DNA from: Pseudomonas sp.
GTDB lineage: Bacteria; Pseudomonadota; Gammaproteobacteria; Pseudomonadales; Pseudomonadaceae
Direction of reading: 5' to 3'
Assembly (NCBI RefSeq): GCF_017744435.1
Contig: NZ_JAGIBG010000021.1
Coordinates: 28,213 to 92,212, forward strand
Length of the DNA stretch: 64,000 nt
In this document: positions 11,717-21,127 of the stretch, piece after piece
Numbering within the stretch: position 1 is the first letter of the stretch
Layout: each line of letters opens with the position of its first letter
The notes under the pieces: model-generated
Told to the model about the DNA's origin: nothing
The model's database searches: none
The model's input: only the letters and a program-made list of their open reading frames with translations
Made by a program: the position numbers and the translations under genes

Positions 11717-13639
11717 ATGAGTATTTTTAGCCACTTCCAACAACGCTTCGAGTCCACGCGTCAGGAAGAACTCTCGCTGCAGGAGTACCTCGAGCTGTGC
11801 AAAGAGGATCGCAGTGCTTACGCATCCGCGGCTGAACGGCTGTTGCTGGCCATCGGCGAGCCGGAACTGATCGACACCTCCAGCAACTCCAGGCTGTCGC
11901 GAATCTTCTCCAACAAGGTTATTCGCCGGTATCCGGCCTTTGCCGACTTCCATGGCATGGAAGAGTGCATCGACCAGATCGTTTCGTACTTCCGCCACGC
12001 CGCCCAAGGCCTGGAAGAGAAGAAACAGATCCTCTATCTGCTGGGCCCGGTAGGCGGCGGTAAATCGTCGCTGGCCGAGAAACTCAAGCAGCTGATGGAA
12101 AAAGTACCGTTCTACGCCATCAAGGGCTCGCCGGTATTCGAGTCCCCGCTGGGACTGTTCAATGCCACCGAAGACGGGGCCATTCTCGAGGAAGAGTACG
12201 GCATCTCGCGGCGCTACCTGAATACCATCATGTCGCCCTGGGCCACCAAGCGACTGCAGGAATTTGGCGGCGATATCAGCAAGTTCAGGGTGGTGAAGCT
12301 GTACCCCTCGATCCTCAATCAGATCGCCATCGCCAAGACCGAACCGGGTGACGAGAACAACCAGGACATCTCTGCCCTGGTCGGTAAAGTGGATATCCGC
12401 AAACTCGAAGAATTCCCACAGAACGACGCCGATGCCTACAGCTACTCGGGCGCACTGTGCCGGGCCAACCAGGGCCTGATGGAGTTCGTCGAAATGTTCA
12501 AGGCGCCGATCAAGGTCCTGCACCCCTTGCTCACCGCCACCCAGGAAGGCAACTACAACAGCACCGAAGGCCTTGGGGCCATCCCCTACACCGGTATCCT
12601 GCTGGCCCACTCCAACGAATCGGAGTGGCACACCTTCCGCAACAACAAGAACAACGAAGCGTTCATCGACCGGATCTACATCGTCAAGGTGCCGTACTGC
12701 CTGCGCGTCAGCGACGAGATCAAGATCTACGACAAGTTGCTGGTCAACAGCTCGCTGGCCAAGGCCCATTGCGCACCAGACACGCTGAAGATGCTCGCCC
12801 AGTTCACCGTGCTCTCACGCCTCAAGGAGCCGGAAAACTCCAACATCTACTCGAAGATGCGCGTCTACGACGGCGAAAACCTCAAGGACACCGACCCAAA
12901 AGCCAAGTCGATCCAGGAGTACCGCGATGCGGCGGGCGTCGACGAAGGCATGAACGGTCTGTCGACCCGCTTCGCCTTCAAGATTCTCTCCAAGGTGTTC
13001 AACTTCGATCCGCATGAAGTGGCAGCCAACCCGGTGCACCTGCTGTATGTGCTGGAACAGCAGATCGAGCAGGAACAGTTCCCGGCCGAAGTGCGCGAGC
13101 GCTACCTGCGCTACCTGAAGGAGTACCTGGCACCTCGCTACATCGAATTCATCGGCAAGGAAATCCAGACTGCCTACCTCGAGTCCTACAGTGAATACGG
13201 CCAGAACATCTTCGACCGCTATGTGCTTTACGCCGACTTCTGGATCCAGGACCAGGAATACCGCGACCCGGAGACCGGCGAGATCCTCAACCGCATCGCC
13301 CTCAACGAAGAGCTGGAAAAGATCGAGAAGCCGGCAGGCATCAGCAATCCGAAGGATTTCCGCAACGAGATCGTCAACTTCGTGCTGCGCGCCCGTGCCA
13401 ACAACAATGGCAAGAACCCGAGCTGGCTCAGCTACGAGAAGCTGCGGGTGGTGATCGAGAAGAAAATGTTCTCCAACACCGAGGACCTGCTGCCGGTCAT
13501 CAGCTTCAACGCCAAGGCCAGCAAGGAGGACCAACAGAAGCACAACGACTTCGTCACGCGGATGGTGGAGCGTGGCTACACCGACAAACAGGTGCGCCTG
13601 CTGTCGGAATGGTACCTGCGGGTCAGGAAATCGCAATAA
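11717..13639 (+). CDS. prkA: PrkA (YeaG) serine protein kinase
   Basis: A 640-residue PrkA-family protein with an AAA-type N-terminal domain containing the P-loop LLGPVGGGKSSLAEKL (about residues 105-120). The C-terminal half is the PrkA kinase-like domain. In enterobacteria YeaG acts with YeaH and YcgB in stationary-phase and nitrogen-starvation responses. An SD (GAGGTGA) precedes the ATG. It heads a three-gene operon with yeaH and spoVR and follows a sigma-S-like promoter. The true substrate is unknown, and some PrkA homologues have been reported to act as AAA proteases rather than kinases. Confidence 0.95.
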   Translation: MSIFSHFQQRFESTRQEELSLQEYLELCKEDRSAYASAAERLLLAIGEPELIDTSSNSRLSRIFSNKVIRRYPAFADFHGMEECIDQIVSYFRHAAQGLEEKKQILYLLGPVGGGKSSLAEKLKQLMEKVPFYAIKGSPVFESPLGLFNATEDGAILEEEYGISRRYLNTIMSPWATKRLQEFGGDISKFRVVKLYPSILNQIAIAKTEPGDENNQDISALVGKVDIRKLEEFPQNDADAYSYSGALCRANQGLMEFVEMFKAPIKVLHPLLTATQEGNYNSTEGLGAIPYTGILLAHSNESEWHTFRNNKNNEAFIDRIYIVKVPYCLRVSDEIKIYDKLLVNSSLAKAHCAPDTLKMLAQFTVLSRLKEPENSNIYSKMRVYDGENLKDTDPKAKSIQEYRDAAGVDEGMNGLSTRFAFKILSKVFNFDPHEVAANPVHLLYVLEQQIEQEQFPAEVRERYLRYLKEYLAPRYIEFIGKEIQTAYLESYSEYGQNIFDRYVLYADFWIQDQEYRDPETGEILNRIALNEELEKIEKPAGISNPKDFRNEIVNFVLRARANNNGKNPSWLSYEKLRVVIEKKMFSNTEDLLPVISFNAKASKEDQQKHNDFVTRMVERGYTDKQVRLLSEWYLRVRKSQ

Positions 13640-13644
13640 AGCGG

Positions 13645-13775
13645 CAAGCTACAAGCCGCACGCTTCAAGCTGCCCAGCGCCGAGCGCAAGCCCGGCGCCG
13701 TAGCTTGCAGCAGCGGTGGCTGCTCTTTCCTGCAGTCTGAAGCTTGTGGCTTGCAGCTGCTCCCAGCTACCGGAG
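13645..13775. repeat. Imperfect extragenic palindrome of AGCTGCAAGC type
   Basis: The prkA-yeaH gap holds an imperfect inverted repeat. GCAAGCTACAAGCCGCACGC near 13645-13665 mirrors GCTTGTGGCTTGCAGCTGC near 13742-13760. The inner GTAGCTTGCAGC (around 13699) carries the same word. Such AGCTTCAAGCTGCAAGC-rich elements recur between Pseudomonas genes and differ in sequence from the REP family elsewhere in this window. Confidence 0.6.
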
Positions 13776-13780
13776 GGACC

Positions 13781-15052
13781 ATGAGCTACGTTATCGACCG
13801 ACGCCTGAACGGCAAGAACAAGAGCACGGTCAACCGCCAGCGCTTCCTGCGGCGTTACCGTGAACACATCAAGAAGGCCGTTGAAGAGGCCGTGAGCCGC
13901 CGTTCCATCATGGATATGGAACACGGTGAACAGATCAGCATTCCGGGACGGGACATCGATGAACCGGTGCTGCACCATGGTCGTGGCGGCAAACAGACCA
14001 TCGTGCACCCAGGCAACAAGGAATTCACCGCCGGCGAGCACATCCCCCGGCCCCAGGGCGGCGGGGGCGGCAGCGGCCGCGGCAAGGCCGGCAACTCCGG
14101 CGAGGGCATGGACGATTTCGTCTTCCAGATTACCCAGGAAGAGTTCCTCGAATTCATGTTCGAAGACCTCGAATTGCCCAACCTGGTCAAACGCCACCTG
14201 ACCGGCGCCGACACCTTCAAGACCGTGCGAGCCGGTATCGCCAACGAAGGTAACCCGTCCCGCATCAACATCGTCCGCACCCTGCGCTCGGCCCACGCCC
14301 GGCGCATTGCCCTGACCGGCAGCAGCCGTGCACTGCTGCGCGAAGCACAGAAGGAACTGGACCGGCTGAAAGTCGAGGAACCCGACAACTTCACCGACAT
14401 CCAGGAAGTCGAACAGGAAATCGAGCGGCTCAAGGCACGCATCAACCGCCTGCCCTTCCTCGACACCTTCGACCTCAAGTACAACCTGCTGGTCAAGCAA
14501 CCCAATCCCAGTTCCAAGGCAGTGATGTTCTGCCTGATGGACGTGTCCGGCTCGATGACCCAGGCCACCAAGGACATCGCCAAACGCTTCTTCATCCTGC
14601 TGTACCTGTTCCTCAAGCGTAACTACGACCGCATCGAGGTGGTGTTCATCCGCCACCACACCAGCGCCCGCGAAGTCGACGAGGAAGAGTTCTTCTACTC
14701 CCGGGAAACCGGCGGCACCATCGTTTCCAGTGCGCTGAAGATGATGCAGGAAATCATGGCTGAACGTTACCCGGCCGCCGACTGGAACATCTATGCCGCC
14801 CAGGCCTCCGACGGCGACAACTGGAACGACGACTCGCCGATCTGCCGCGAGATCCTGTCCAAGCAGATCATGCCGCATGTGCAGTACTACACTTACGTTG
14901 AGATCACCCCGCGTGAACACCAGGCGTTGTGGTACGAGTACGAGCGAATCGGCGAGGCCTTCCCCGACACGTTCGCCCAGCAGCAGTTGGTATCGGCCGG
15001 CGATATCTACCCGGTCTTCCGTGAACTCTTCCAGCGCAGGTTAGCCACATGA
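13781..15052 (+). CDS. yeaH: YeaH/YhbH family protein with von Willebrand A domain
   Basis: A 423-residue YeaH-family protein. The N-terminal region is basic ([20 protein letters not shown]). A Gly-rich linker (about residues 92-105) leads to a C-terminal VWA domain with the metal-ion site DVSGSM (about residue 253). YeaH is the constant operon partner of PrkA and SpoVR and probably a scaffold for their stress function. ATG at 13781 was chosen because GGAGGGACC, an excellent SD, lies just upstream; the earlier in-frame start falls in the extragenic repeat. The stop overlaps the spoVR start. Confidence 0.94.
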   Translation: MSYVIDRRLNGKNKSTVNRQRFLRRYREHIKKAVEEAVSRRSIMDMEHGEQISIPGRDIDEPVLHHGRGGKQTIVHPGNKEFTAGEHIPRPQGGGGGSGRGKAGNSGEGMDDFVFQITQEEFLEFMFEDLELPNLVKRHLTGADTFKTVRAGIANEGNPSRINIVRTLRSAHARRIALTGSSRALLREAQKELDRLKVEEPDNFTDIQEVEQEIERLKARINRLPFLDTFDLKYNLLVKQPNPSSKAVMFCLMDVSGSMTQATKDIAKRFFILLYLFLKRNYDRIEVVFIRHHTSAREVDEEEFFYSRETGGTIVSSALKMMQEIMAERYPAADWNIYAAQASDGDNWNDDSPICREILSKQIMPHVQYYTYVEITPREHQALWYEYERIGEAFPDTFAQQQLVSAGDIYPVFRELFQRRLAT

Positions 15053-16617
15053 CCGCCAGAGCACAGAGACGCCAACCCATTTCCACCGGGTCCGAGTGGA
15101 CGTTCGAGCTGATCCAGACCTACGACCGGGAAATCAGCCGGCTGGCCGAGCGTTACGCACTGGATACCTACCCCAACCAGATCGAGGTGATCACCGCCGA
15201 GCAGATGATGGACGCCTACGCTTCCGTCGGTATGCCGCTGGGTTATCACCACTGGTCCTACGGCAAGCAGTTCCTCAGTACCGAGAAGTCCTACAGCCGG
15301 GGCCAGATGGGCCTGGCCTACGAGATCGTGATCAATTCCGATCCGTGCATCGCCTACCTGATGGAAGAAAACACCATGTGCATGCAGGCACTGGTGATCG
15401 CCCATGCTTGCTATGGCCACAACAGTTTCTTCAAGGGCAACTACCTGTTCCGCACCTGGACCGACGCCACGTCGATCATCGACTACCTGGTGTTCGCCAA
15501 GCAGTACATCGCTCAATGCGAAGAACGCCACGGCATCGATGCCGTGGAAGACCTGATCGACTCCTGCCACGCGCTGATGAACTACGGCGTGGATCGTTAC
15601 AAGCGCCCCTATCCGATCTCCGCCGAAGAAGAACGCCGGCGCCAGAAAGACCGTGAAGAACACCTGCAGCGGCAGATCAATGACCTGTGGCGCACCATTC
15701 CAAAGAGTGCCGAAAAAGGCGGCGAGCGCGACGATGCGCGGTTCCCCTCCGAACCGCAGGAAAACATCCTCTACTTCATCGAGAAGAACGCCCCGCTGCT
15801 CGAACCCTGGCAGCGCGAAGTGGTGCGCATCGTGCGCAAGATCGCCCAGTACTTCTACCCACAGCGCCAGACCCAGGTGATGAACGAAGGTTGGGCGACG
15901 TTCTGGCACTACACCCTGATGAACGACCTGTACGACGAGGGCCTGATCACCGAAGGCTTCATGATGGAGTTCCTGCAGTCGCACACCAGCGTGGTGTTCC
16001 AGCCCGGGTTCGACAGCCCGTATTACAGCGGCATAAACCCCTATGCGCTGGGCTTTGCCATGTACACCGACATCCGCCGCATGTGCGAAAACCCGACCGA
16101 GGAAGATCGCCGCTGGTTCCCCGACATTGCCGGCAGTGACTGGCTCTCTACCATCAAGTTTGCCATGAGCAGCTTCAAGGACGAGAGCTTCATCCTGCAG
16201 TATCTGTCACCCAAGGTGATGCGTGACCTGAAGCTGTTCAGTATCCTCGATGACGACCAGCGCGACGACCTGCTGGTACCGGCCATCCATGACGAGGCCG
16301 GCTACCGAATCATTCGCGAGCAACTGGCAGCCCAGTACAACCTCGGCAACCGCGAGCCCAACGTGCAGATCTGGAGCATCGACCGCCGTGGCGATCGCTC
16401 GCTGACCTTGCGCCACCAGCAGCACAACCGCAAACCGCTGGGCGATTCCACCGAGGAAGTGCTCAAGCATCTGCACCGCCTGTGGGGCTTCGATATCCAC
16501 CTGGAGACCGTACAGGGCGACCAGGTGGTCAAGACCCATCACATGCCACCCCGTGGGGAGCATGCCGAGAGCGGCGACTACGGGCGCATGGACCTCGCCG
16601 TCATCCACCACCTCTGA
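15049..16617 (+). CDS. SpoVR family protein (YcgB)
   Basis: A 522-residue SpoVR/YcgB protein. Conserved stretches include [44 protein letters not shown] and [10 protein letters not shown]. The His/Glu-rich blocks look metal-ligating, but the activity is not known. It overlaps yeaH by ATGA, completing a prkA-yeaH-spoVR operon. Bacillus SpoVR affects spore cortex; here it is better seen as a stationary-phase stress protein. Confidence 0.93.
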   Translation: MTARAQRRQPISTGSEWTFELIQTYDREISRLAERYALDTYPNQIEVITAEQMMDAYASVGMPLGYHHWSYGKQFLSTEKSYSRGQMGLAYEIVINSDPCIAYLMEENTMCMQALVIAHACYGHNSFFKGNYLFRTWTDATSIIDYLVFAKQYIAQCEERHGIDAVEDLIDSCHALMNYGVDRYKRPYPISAEEERRRQKDREEHLQRQINDLWRTIPKSAEKGGERDDARFPSEPQENILYFIEKNAPLLEPWQREVVRIVRKIAQYFYPQRQTQVMNEGWATFWHYTLMNDLYDEGLITEGFMMEFLQSHTSVVFQPGFDSPYYSGINPYALGFAMYTDIRRMCENPTEEDRRWFPDIAGSDWLSTIKFAMSSFKDESFILQYLSPKVMRDLKLFSILDDDQRDDLLVPAIHDEAGYRIIREQLAAQYNLGNREPNVQIWSIDRRGDRSLTLRHQQHNRKPLGDSTEEVLKHLHRLWGFDIHLETVQGDQVVKTHHMPPRGEHAESGDYGRMDLAVIHHL

Positions 16618-16671
16618 TGCACCGCCATTGCTGCCGACAGGGTATCCTGTGGGTAGTAATGGAGGCTGCAC

Positions 16672-17766
16672 ATGCACATCTACAAAGTCGGCGGCGCAGT
16701 ACGCGACCGCCTGCTCGGGAGCCCGGTCAGCGATATCGACTGGCTGGTGGTCGGCGCCACGGTCGAAGAAATGCACGCCCAGGGTTTTCGCCCGGTCGGC
16801 GCTGATTTCCCGGTTTTCCTGCATCCAAAGACCGGCGAGGAATATGCCCTGGCGCGCACCGAGCGCAAGAGCGGGCGTGGTTACGGCGGGTTCACTTTTC
16901 ACGCAAGCCCCGACGTGACGCTGGAAGAAGACCTGATCCGCCGGGACCTGACCATCAATGCGATGGCCGAAGATGAACAGGGCACTGTGTACGATCCCTA
17001 CCACGGTCAGGCCGACCTTGAACAACGCATTCTGCGCCATGTTTCCCCCGCGTTCGCCGAAGATCCCCTGCGTGTACTGCGCGTTGCCCGCTTTGCAGCG
17101 CGCTATGCCCCCCTGGGTTTTCAGGTCGCCGATGAAACATTGGCATTGATGCGCCAGATCGCCGAATCAGGCGAACTGCAGGCGCTGACCGCCGAACGCA
17201 GCTGGAAGGAGATCGAGCGAGCGCTGATGGAAAGCCAGCCGCAGGTGTTCATCCAGGTGCTGCGCGCCTGTGGCGCCCTGAAAGAATTGATGCCCGAACT
17301 GGAGCATGGCGGGGATACCCTGGCGGCACTGCAGCGGGCGGCTGAGCACCAGCAGCCATTGGCGGTGCGCTGGGCGTGCTTGCTTCGCGGGCTGGAGCCA
17401 GCAGCGATCAAAGCGCTCAACCAGCGTTTCAAGGCGCCGCGTGAATGCCAGGAACTGGCCGTGCTGGTGGGTGAGTTTGCCGGGCGGGCTGACGACGCGT
17501 TGCAGTTAACGCCTGCAAACTTGCTGGAAATGCTGCAGAAGTTCGACGTTTATCGACGACCGCAGCGTATTGAAGATTTCATTGCCGCGTGTGAAATGGC
17601 CGTACCTGAAGGTTATCCACAGGCCCAGTATCTGCGCGAGGCAGCAGCAGCGGCACGGGCGGTGGATGTGAAGCCACTGGTGGAAGCCGGATTGACCGGC
17701 CAAGGCCTGGGCGAGGCCCTCAAAAGTGAGCGGCTGAAAGCGCTCGAGGCTTACAAGTCGGGCTGA
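16672..17766 (+). CDS. cca: CCA-adding tRNA nucleotidyltransferase
   Basis: A class II nucleotidyltransferase that builds or repairs the 3' CCA of tRNA. The 364-residue product starts with [11 protein letters not shown], has the catalytic DID in SDIDWLVVG, then [10 protein letters not shown] and [16 protein letters not shown], all CCA-enzyme motifs. It is shorter than the 412-residue E. coli enzyme and I see no C-terminal HD phosphohydrolase motif. It is therefore probably the single-activity form known in Pseudomonas. An SD (GGAGG) precedes the ATG. Confidence 0.94.
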   Translation: MHIYKVGGAVRDRLLGSPVSDIDWLVVGATVEEMHAQGFRPVGADFPVFLHPKTGEEYALARTERKSGRGYGGFTFHASPDVTLEEDLIRRDLTINAMAEDEQGTVYDPYHGQADLEQRILRHVSPAFAEDPLRVLRVARFAARYAPLGFQVADETLALMRQIAESGELQALTAERSWKEIERALMESQPQVFIQVLRACGALKELMPELEHGGDTLAALQRAAEHQQPLAVRWACLLRGLEPAAIKALNQRFKAPRECQELAVLVGEFAGRADDALQLTPANLLEMLQKFDVYRRPQRIEDFIAACEMAVPEGYPQAQYLREAAAAARAVDVKPLVEAGLTGQGLGEALKSERLKALEAYKSG

Positions 17767-17773
17767 CCACACT

Positions 17774-17866
17774 GGCCCTTTCGCGGCTAAAGCCGCTCCC
17801 ACAGGGACTGCATGATGCCAAGGCTTATGCGGTCCCTGTGGGAGCGGCTTTAGCCGCGAAAGGGCC
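17774..17866. repeat. REP pair (perfect 35-base inverted arms)
   Basis: Two REP units in inverted orientation between the convergent cca and folK genes. The arms at 17774-17808 and 17832-17866 are perfectly complementary over 35 bases with a 23-base spacer. Core on the left arm: CGCGGCTAAAGCCGCTCCCA. The position between convergent genes fits a shared transcription barrier. Confidence 0.85.
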
Positions 17867-17875
17867 GGTACAGGC

Positions 17876-18385
17876 TCACGCCTGGGTCAGCTGCACTCCC
17901 CGCCATTCGAAAGCAACAGGCGCCAACACCTGGTCGATCCGCGCCTCCTGCCACAACTGCGCCATGCTTTTCCCGGCCCCGGGATGCACAAGCTCCGGCG
18001 CCAGCAGCGACAACGGCCACAGCACGAAGGCATTCTTCAGGATCTCCGCCCGAGGCAGCACCAGCCCATCGAACGTGCCATGCAGGTCGTCATACATGAG
18101 TACATCGATATCCAGCGGCAGGCCCTTGCGATCCGGTGCATAGCGACCGTTGTCCGCCTCGATGAACTTGAGCCGGCGATCCAGCTCCATCAGTGGCAGA
18201 TCGGTCTTGCCGGTGACCACGAAGTTGATGAACGGTCCGCTCTTGATCCCCACCGCCTGGCTCTCGAACGCCGGGGAACATTGCATGTCGCTGAGAATGG
18301 CCGCCAACGCATCGAGCCCCGCACACAGGTGCTGGTGGCGATCGATATTGCTGCCAAGGCCCAGATAAACCGTGCTCAGAGACAT
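17876..18385 (-). CDS. folK: FolK-like 6-hydroxymethyldihydropterin pyrophosphokinase (divergent)
   Basis: The 169-residue product starts with VYLGLGSNIDRH, the N-terminal HPPK signature, and retains LDIDVLMYDD and LPRAEILKNAFVLWPL. The second motif is unusual: YAPDRKGLPLDIDVL stands where canonical enzymes read RWxxRxxDxDxLLY, so it is a divergent homologue. HPPK makes the pyrophosphate ester used in folate synthesis. It overlaps folB by 10 bases, so pterin function is likely. Pseudomonads usually carry another, canonical folK elsewhere, and this may be a second paralogue. Confidence 0.8.
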   Translation of the reverse strand: MSLSTVYLGLGSNIDRHQHLCAGLDALAAILSDMQCSPAFESQAVGIKSGPFINFVVTGKTDLPLMELDRRLKFIEADNGRYAPDRKGLPLDIDVLMYDDLHGTFDGLVLPRAEILKNAFVLWPLSLLAPELVHPGAGKSMAQLWQEARIDQVLAPVAFEWRGVQLTQA

Positions 18386-18732
18386 CCGCGCTCGATCTCC
18401 ACGCCAACACCGCCACGGGCGGCGGGAACGGCACCCGGCTTGGTCAGCTTCAACCGAACCCAGGGAATGTGGAACTCTTCCATCAGCGTCGCCACCAGGC
18501 GCTCGGCAAAGGTTTCCACCAGTTCAAAGCGCGCCTGTTCGGCAAATGCCTGGACCCTTGCCGAAACACTGGCGTAGTCGAGCGCCAGGTTCAGGTCATC
18601 ACCGGCCGCTGCCGGGCGGTTGTCCCAGGCAAAACTCAGGTCCAGGCGCAGGCACTGGCGAATATCCCGTTCCCAGTCATAGGCACCGATGACGGTATCG
18701 ACTTCCAGGCCTTCGATGAACACTCTGTCCAA
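18376..18732 (-). CDS. folB: Dihydroneopterin aldolase FolB
   Basis: FolB converts dihydroneopterin to 6-hydroxymethyldihydropterin in folate synthesis, the step before FolK. The 118-residue product has [20 protein letters not shown] at the start and [10 protein letters not shown] with the conserved Glu of the active site. No ATG fits: the start is TTG at 18732, supported by GGAG eight bases upstream. An in-frame TTG 24 bases earlier has no SD. It is the first gene of folB-folK and is divergent from plsY. Confidence 0.9.
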   Translation of the reverse strand: MDRVFIEGLEVDTVIGAYDWERDIRQCLRLDLSFAWDNRPAAAGDDLNLALDYASVSARVQAFAEQARFELVETFAERLVATLMEEFHIPWVRLKLTKPGAVPAARGGVGVEIERGCL

Positions 18733-18806
18733 GCACTTTTCTCCACAGCACGACAAGGGCGACTGGCGCCGTTAGAATCAGGGCGTCCTCGCCCGGAATA
18801 GTTAGC

Positions 18807-19376
18807 ATGTTTTGGTTATTGGCGCTGCTCGCCTACCTGCTCGGCTCGCTGTCCTTCGCCATCGTCCTCAGCCGCCTTTCGGGCAGCCCGGACCCGCGTT
18901 CCAGCGGTTCGGGCAATGCCGGCGCCACCAACATGCTGCGCCTGGCAGGCCGTAAACTGGCGATCCTGACCCTGCTTGGCGACCTGTGCAAGGGCCTGTT
19001 GCCGGTTTTGCTCGCCCGCGCTGCCGGCCTTGGCCTGCAGGAGCAGGCCTGGGTCGGTGTCTGCGCAGTGCTCGGCCACCTGTTTCCGCTGTACTTCCGC
19101 TTTCGCGGCGGCAAAGGCGTCGCCACCGCCGCCGGCATGCTCATGGGCCTGTATTTCCCGGCCGCACTGCTGGCCATCGGCGCCTGGCTGCTGACCTTCT
19201 ACCTCACGCGTACCAGCTCGCTGGCAGCGCTTGTCGCGACCCCGCTGACCTTGCCACTGCTGGCCTGGCGCGAGCCGGAGGCGCTGCTGCCGATCGCCGT
19301 GCTCACGGTGATGATCGTCTGGCGCCACCGCAACAATCTGCGCGATTTGTTTGCCGGGCGCGAAAGGCATTTCTGA
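18807..19376 (+). CDS. plsY: Acyl-phosphate glycerol-3-phosphate acyltransferase PlsY
   Basis: An inner-membrane enzyme that starts phospholipid synthesis by acylating glycerol-3-phosphate from acyl-phosphate. The 189-residue protein is mostly hydrophobic with several transmembrane segments. It has the three PlsY loops: [16 protein letters not shown] (phosphate loop), [18 protein letters not shown] and the C-terminal [15 protein letters not shown]. It is convergent with tsaD across 15 bases, the arrangement commonly found around gcp/tsaD, folB and plsY. Confidence 0.95.
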   Translation: MFWLLALLAYLLGSLSFAIVLSRLSGSPDPRSSGSGNAGATNMLRLAGRKLAILTLLGDLCKGLLPVLLARAAGLGLQEQAWVGVCAVLGHLFPLYFRFRGGKGVATAAGMLMGLYFPAALLAIGAWLLTFYLTRTSSLAALVATPLTLPLLAWREPEALLPIAVLTVMIVWRHRNNLRDLFAGRERHF

Positions 19377-19391
19377 CGCGCCCGCAAGCCT

Positions 19392-20417
19392 TCACACCGG
19401 CGGCAGCTGCTCCATCGGCCAGCGCGCCTGCACGCTGATCGCCAGGTCCTGCTGCTGCCCGGACAACAGGCGCTGGCAACCGGCATAGGCGATCATTGCG
19501 CCGTTATCGGTGCAGAACTGCGGACGCGCGTAGTACACGTTGCCCTTGAGACCGGCCAGCATGTCTTCCAGCGAGGCGCGCAACGCCTTGTTGGCACTCA
19601 CGCCACCGGCGATGACCAGGCGCTTGAGGCCAGTCTGCTTGAGGGCGCGCTTGCACTTGATGGTCAGAGTCTCCACCACCGCCTGCTGGAATGCCAGGGA
19701 CACGTCGCAACGGGTTTGCTCGTTGTCGTCGCCAGCATTCTTGCACTGCTGCCAGGTGTTCAAGGCGAAGGTCTTGAGGCCGCTGAAGCTGAACTCAAGG
19801 CCCGGCCGATCGGTCATCGGCCGCGGGAACACGAAGCGCCCAGGCACACCCTGTTCAGCCAGGCGCGCGATTTCCGGGCCCCCTGGGTAATTGAGGCCGA
19901 TCAGCTTGGCGGTCTTGTCGAACGCTTCGCCAGCCGCATCGTCGAGGCTCTCGCCCAGCAGCTCGTATTGACCGATGCCATCCACCCGCACCAGCTGGGT
20001 GTGGCCGCCGGAAACCAACAAAGCGACGAACGGAAACTCGGGCGGGTTTTCCTCCAGCATCGGTGCCAGCAGGTGGCCTTCCATATGGTGTACGCCGATT
20101 GCCGGGATATCCCAGGCGAAGGCCAGGGCCTGGGCGCACGAGGCGCCGACCAGCAGCGCACCGACCAGGCCAGGACCCGCGGTGTAGGCGATGGCGTCGA
20201 TCTCGGTGGCAACGCAGCCCGCCTCCTCCAGCACCTGGCGGATGAGCGGCAGCATGCGCTTGACGTGGTCGCGCGAGGCGAGCTCGGGTACCACGCCGCC
20301 GAACACGCGGTGCAGGTCGATCTGACTGAACAGCGCGTCGGCTAACAAACCGCGCTCACTGTCGTATAATGCGACGCCGGTTTCGTCGCAGGATGTTTCC
20401 AATCCCAGTACTAGCAT
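19392..20417 (-). CDS. tsaD: tRNA N6-threonylcarbamoyladenosine transferase TsaD
   Basis: The catalytic subunit for t6A37 in ANN-decoding tRNAs. The 341-residue protein of the ASKHA fold starts with [19 protein letters not shown]. It carries the metal-binding HHMEGH (about residues 111-116), [10 protein letters not shown] and [10 protein letters not shown]. The start context on the minus strand is clear, and the gene is divergent from rpsU, as in many gammaproteobacteria. Confidence 0.96.
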   Translation of the reverse strand: MLVLGLETSCDETGVALYDSERGLLADALFSQIDLHRVFGGVVPELASRDHVKRMLPLIRQVLEEAGCVATEIDAIAYTAGPGLVGALLVGASCAQALAFAWDIPAIGVHHMEGHLLAPMLEENPPEFPFVALLVSGGHTQLVRVDGIGQYELLGESLDDAAGEAFDKTAKLIGLNYPGGPEIARLAEQGVPGRFVFPRPMTDRPGLEFSFSGLKTFALNTWQQCKNAGDDNEQTRCDVSLAFQQAVVETLTIKCKRALKQTGLKRLVIAGGVSANKALRASLEDMLAGLKGNVYYARPQFCTDNGAMIAYAGCQRLLSGQQQDLAISVQARWPMEQLPPV

Positions 20418-20521
20418 GGGCTCGTCCCTTGTGGGGGCTGAATTCGAAGCCGCGCATGATAGTCCCCGTGCCGGGTGCCGACCAGCGGTTTTCGATCAGA
20501 GGCTTTGCATTCCGGCGTACT

Positions 20522-20544
20522 AAGGGTTAACATCCGCAACCCTT
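20522..20544. other. Hairpin upstream of rpsU
   Basis: Perfect 7-base inverted repeat AAGGGTT-(9)-AACCCTT, roughly 80 bases before the rpsU start, in the tsaD-rpsU divergent region. No T-run follows. It may be an operator or a leader structure; the sequence does not decide. Confidence 0.3.
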
Positions 20545-20579
20545 GAAAACCGACGTTCTCCAGCACACCTTTTGTTTTG

Positions 20580-20622
20580 CCAGGAGCACGTCTACCCCGG
20601 TAATGAATTAAGGTAGCCCTGG
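20580..20622 (+). promoter_or_regulatory. Possible translational-control hairpin in the rpsU leader
   Basis: Two nested stems end exactly at the rpsU ATG. The outer stem is CCAGG (20580-20584) with CCTGG (20618-20622); the inner is CTACC (20592-20596) with GGTAG (20612-20616). The likely SD, AAGG at 20610-20613, is partly in the inner stem, so the fold would mask initiation. Autogenous control by S21 is inference. Confidence 0.3.
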
Positions 20623-20838
20623 ATGCCAGCCGTCAAAGTTAAAGAGAACGAACCCTTCGACGTAGCTCTGCGTCGTTTCAAGCGCTCCTGCGAAAAAGCC
20701 GGTGTACTGGCTGAAGTTCGTAGCCGCGAGTTTTACGAGAAGCCGACCGCCGAGCGTAAGCGCAAAGCAGCTGCTGCTGTTAAGCGTCACGCCAAGAAAG
20801 TTCAGCGCGAACAGCGCCGCGCCGTTCGTCTGTACTAA
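20623..20838 (+). CDS. rpsU: 30S ribosomal protein S21
   Basis: A 71-residue basic protein beginning [20 protein letters not shown], the invariant S21 start, with a lysine/arginine-rich C-terminus ending RRAVRLY. S21 helps 16S rRNA base-pair with messages at initiation. It is the first gene of the rpsU-dnaG-rpoD macromolecular synthesis operon. Hairpins in the 289-base gap before dnaG probably reduce expression of the downstream genes relative to rpsU. Confidence 0.98.
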   Translation: MPAVKVKENEPFDVALRRFKRSCEKAGVLAEVRSREFYEKPTAERKRKAAAAVKRHAKKVQREQRRAVRLY

Positions 20839-20888
20839 TACAGACGTTCTACGCTAGAGCTTCTGCCCTGCCCGGCTCACCGCCGGGC
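20828..20888 (+). terminator. Tandem attenuator-like hairpins between rpsU and dnaG
   Basis: The first hairpin, GTCTGTA-CTAA-TACAGAC (20828-20845), spans the rpsU stop codon. The second, GCCCGGC-TCACC-GCCGGGC (20870-20888), follows 25 bases later. Neither has a strong T-run, so partial termination or an RNA-processing role is more likely than full termination. E. coli also has a terminator and processing sites in this operon. Confidence 0.45.
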
Positions 20889-21127
20889 CGATGGCAGCGG
20901 CTTGCTTCAAACCTTGAGCAGCTAGCCCAAGGCGCCCGTCGCAACCTGCAGTGGGCAAATGCATCAAAGCGTCAGATCTGGTTTCGGCCAGGCGTGCACG
21001 TCCTGACTGACGGGCCCTTGCGGCTACCGACGAGCACACATTCCCTCGCATTTCCCCCTACTAAGCATTCGCCCCTCTGCGGCGCGTTAGCGATTAGACT
21101 TGCCAGTTGCCAGATGACGAGACTGCC

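Noticed and set aside
17774..17866. Repeated palindromes considered as a CRISPR array
   Set aside because: Units occur as single inverted pairs scattered between genes, not as direct repeats with unique spacers, and no cas gene is present.
18733..18756. Longer folB start eight codons upstream
   Set aside because: Also TTG and without an SD; the TTG at 18732 has GGAG at good distance and gives the family N-terminus.
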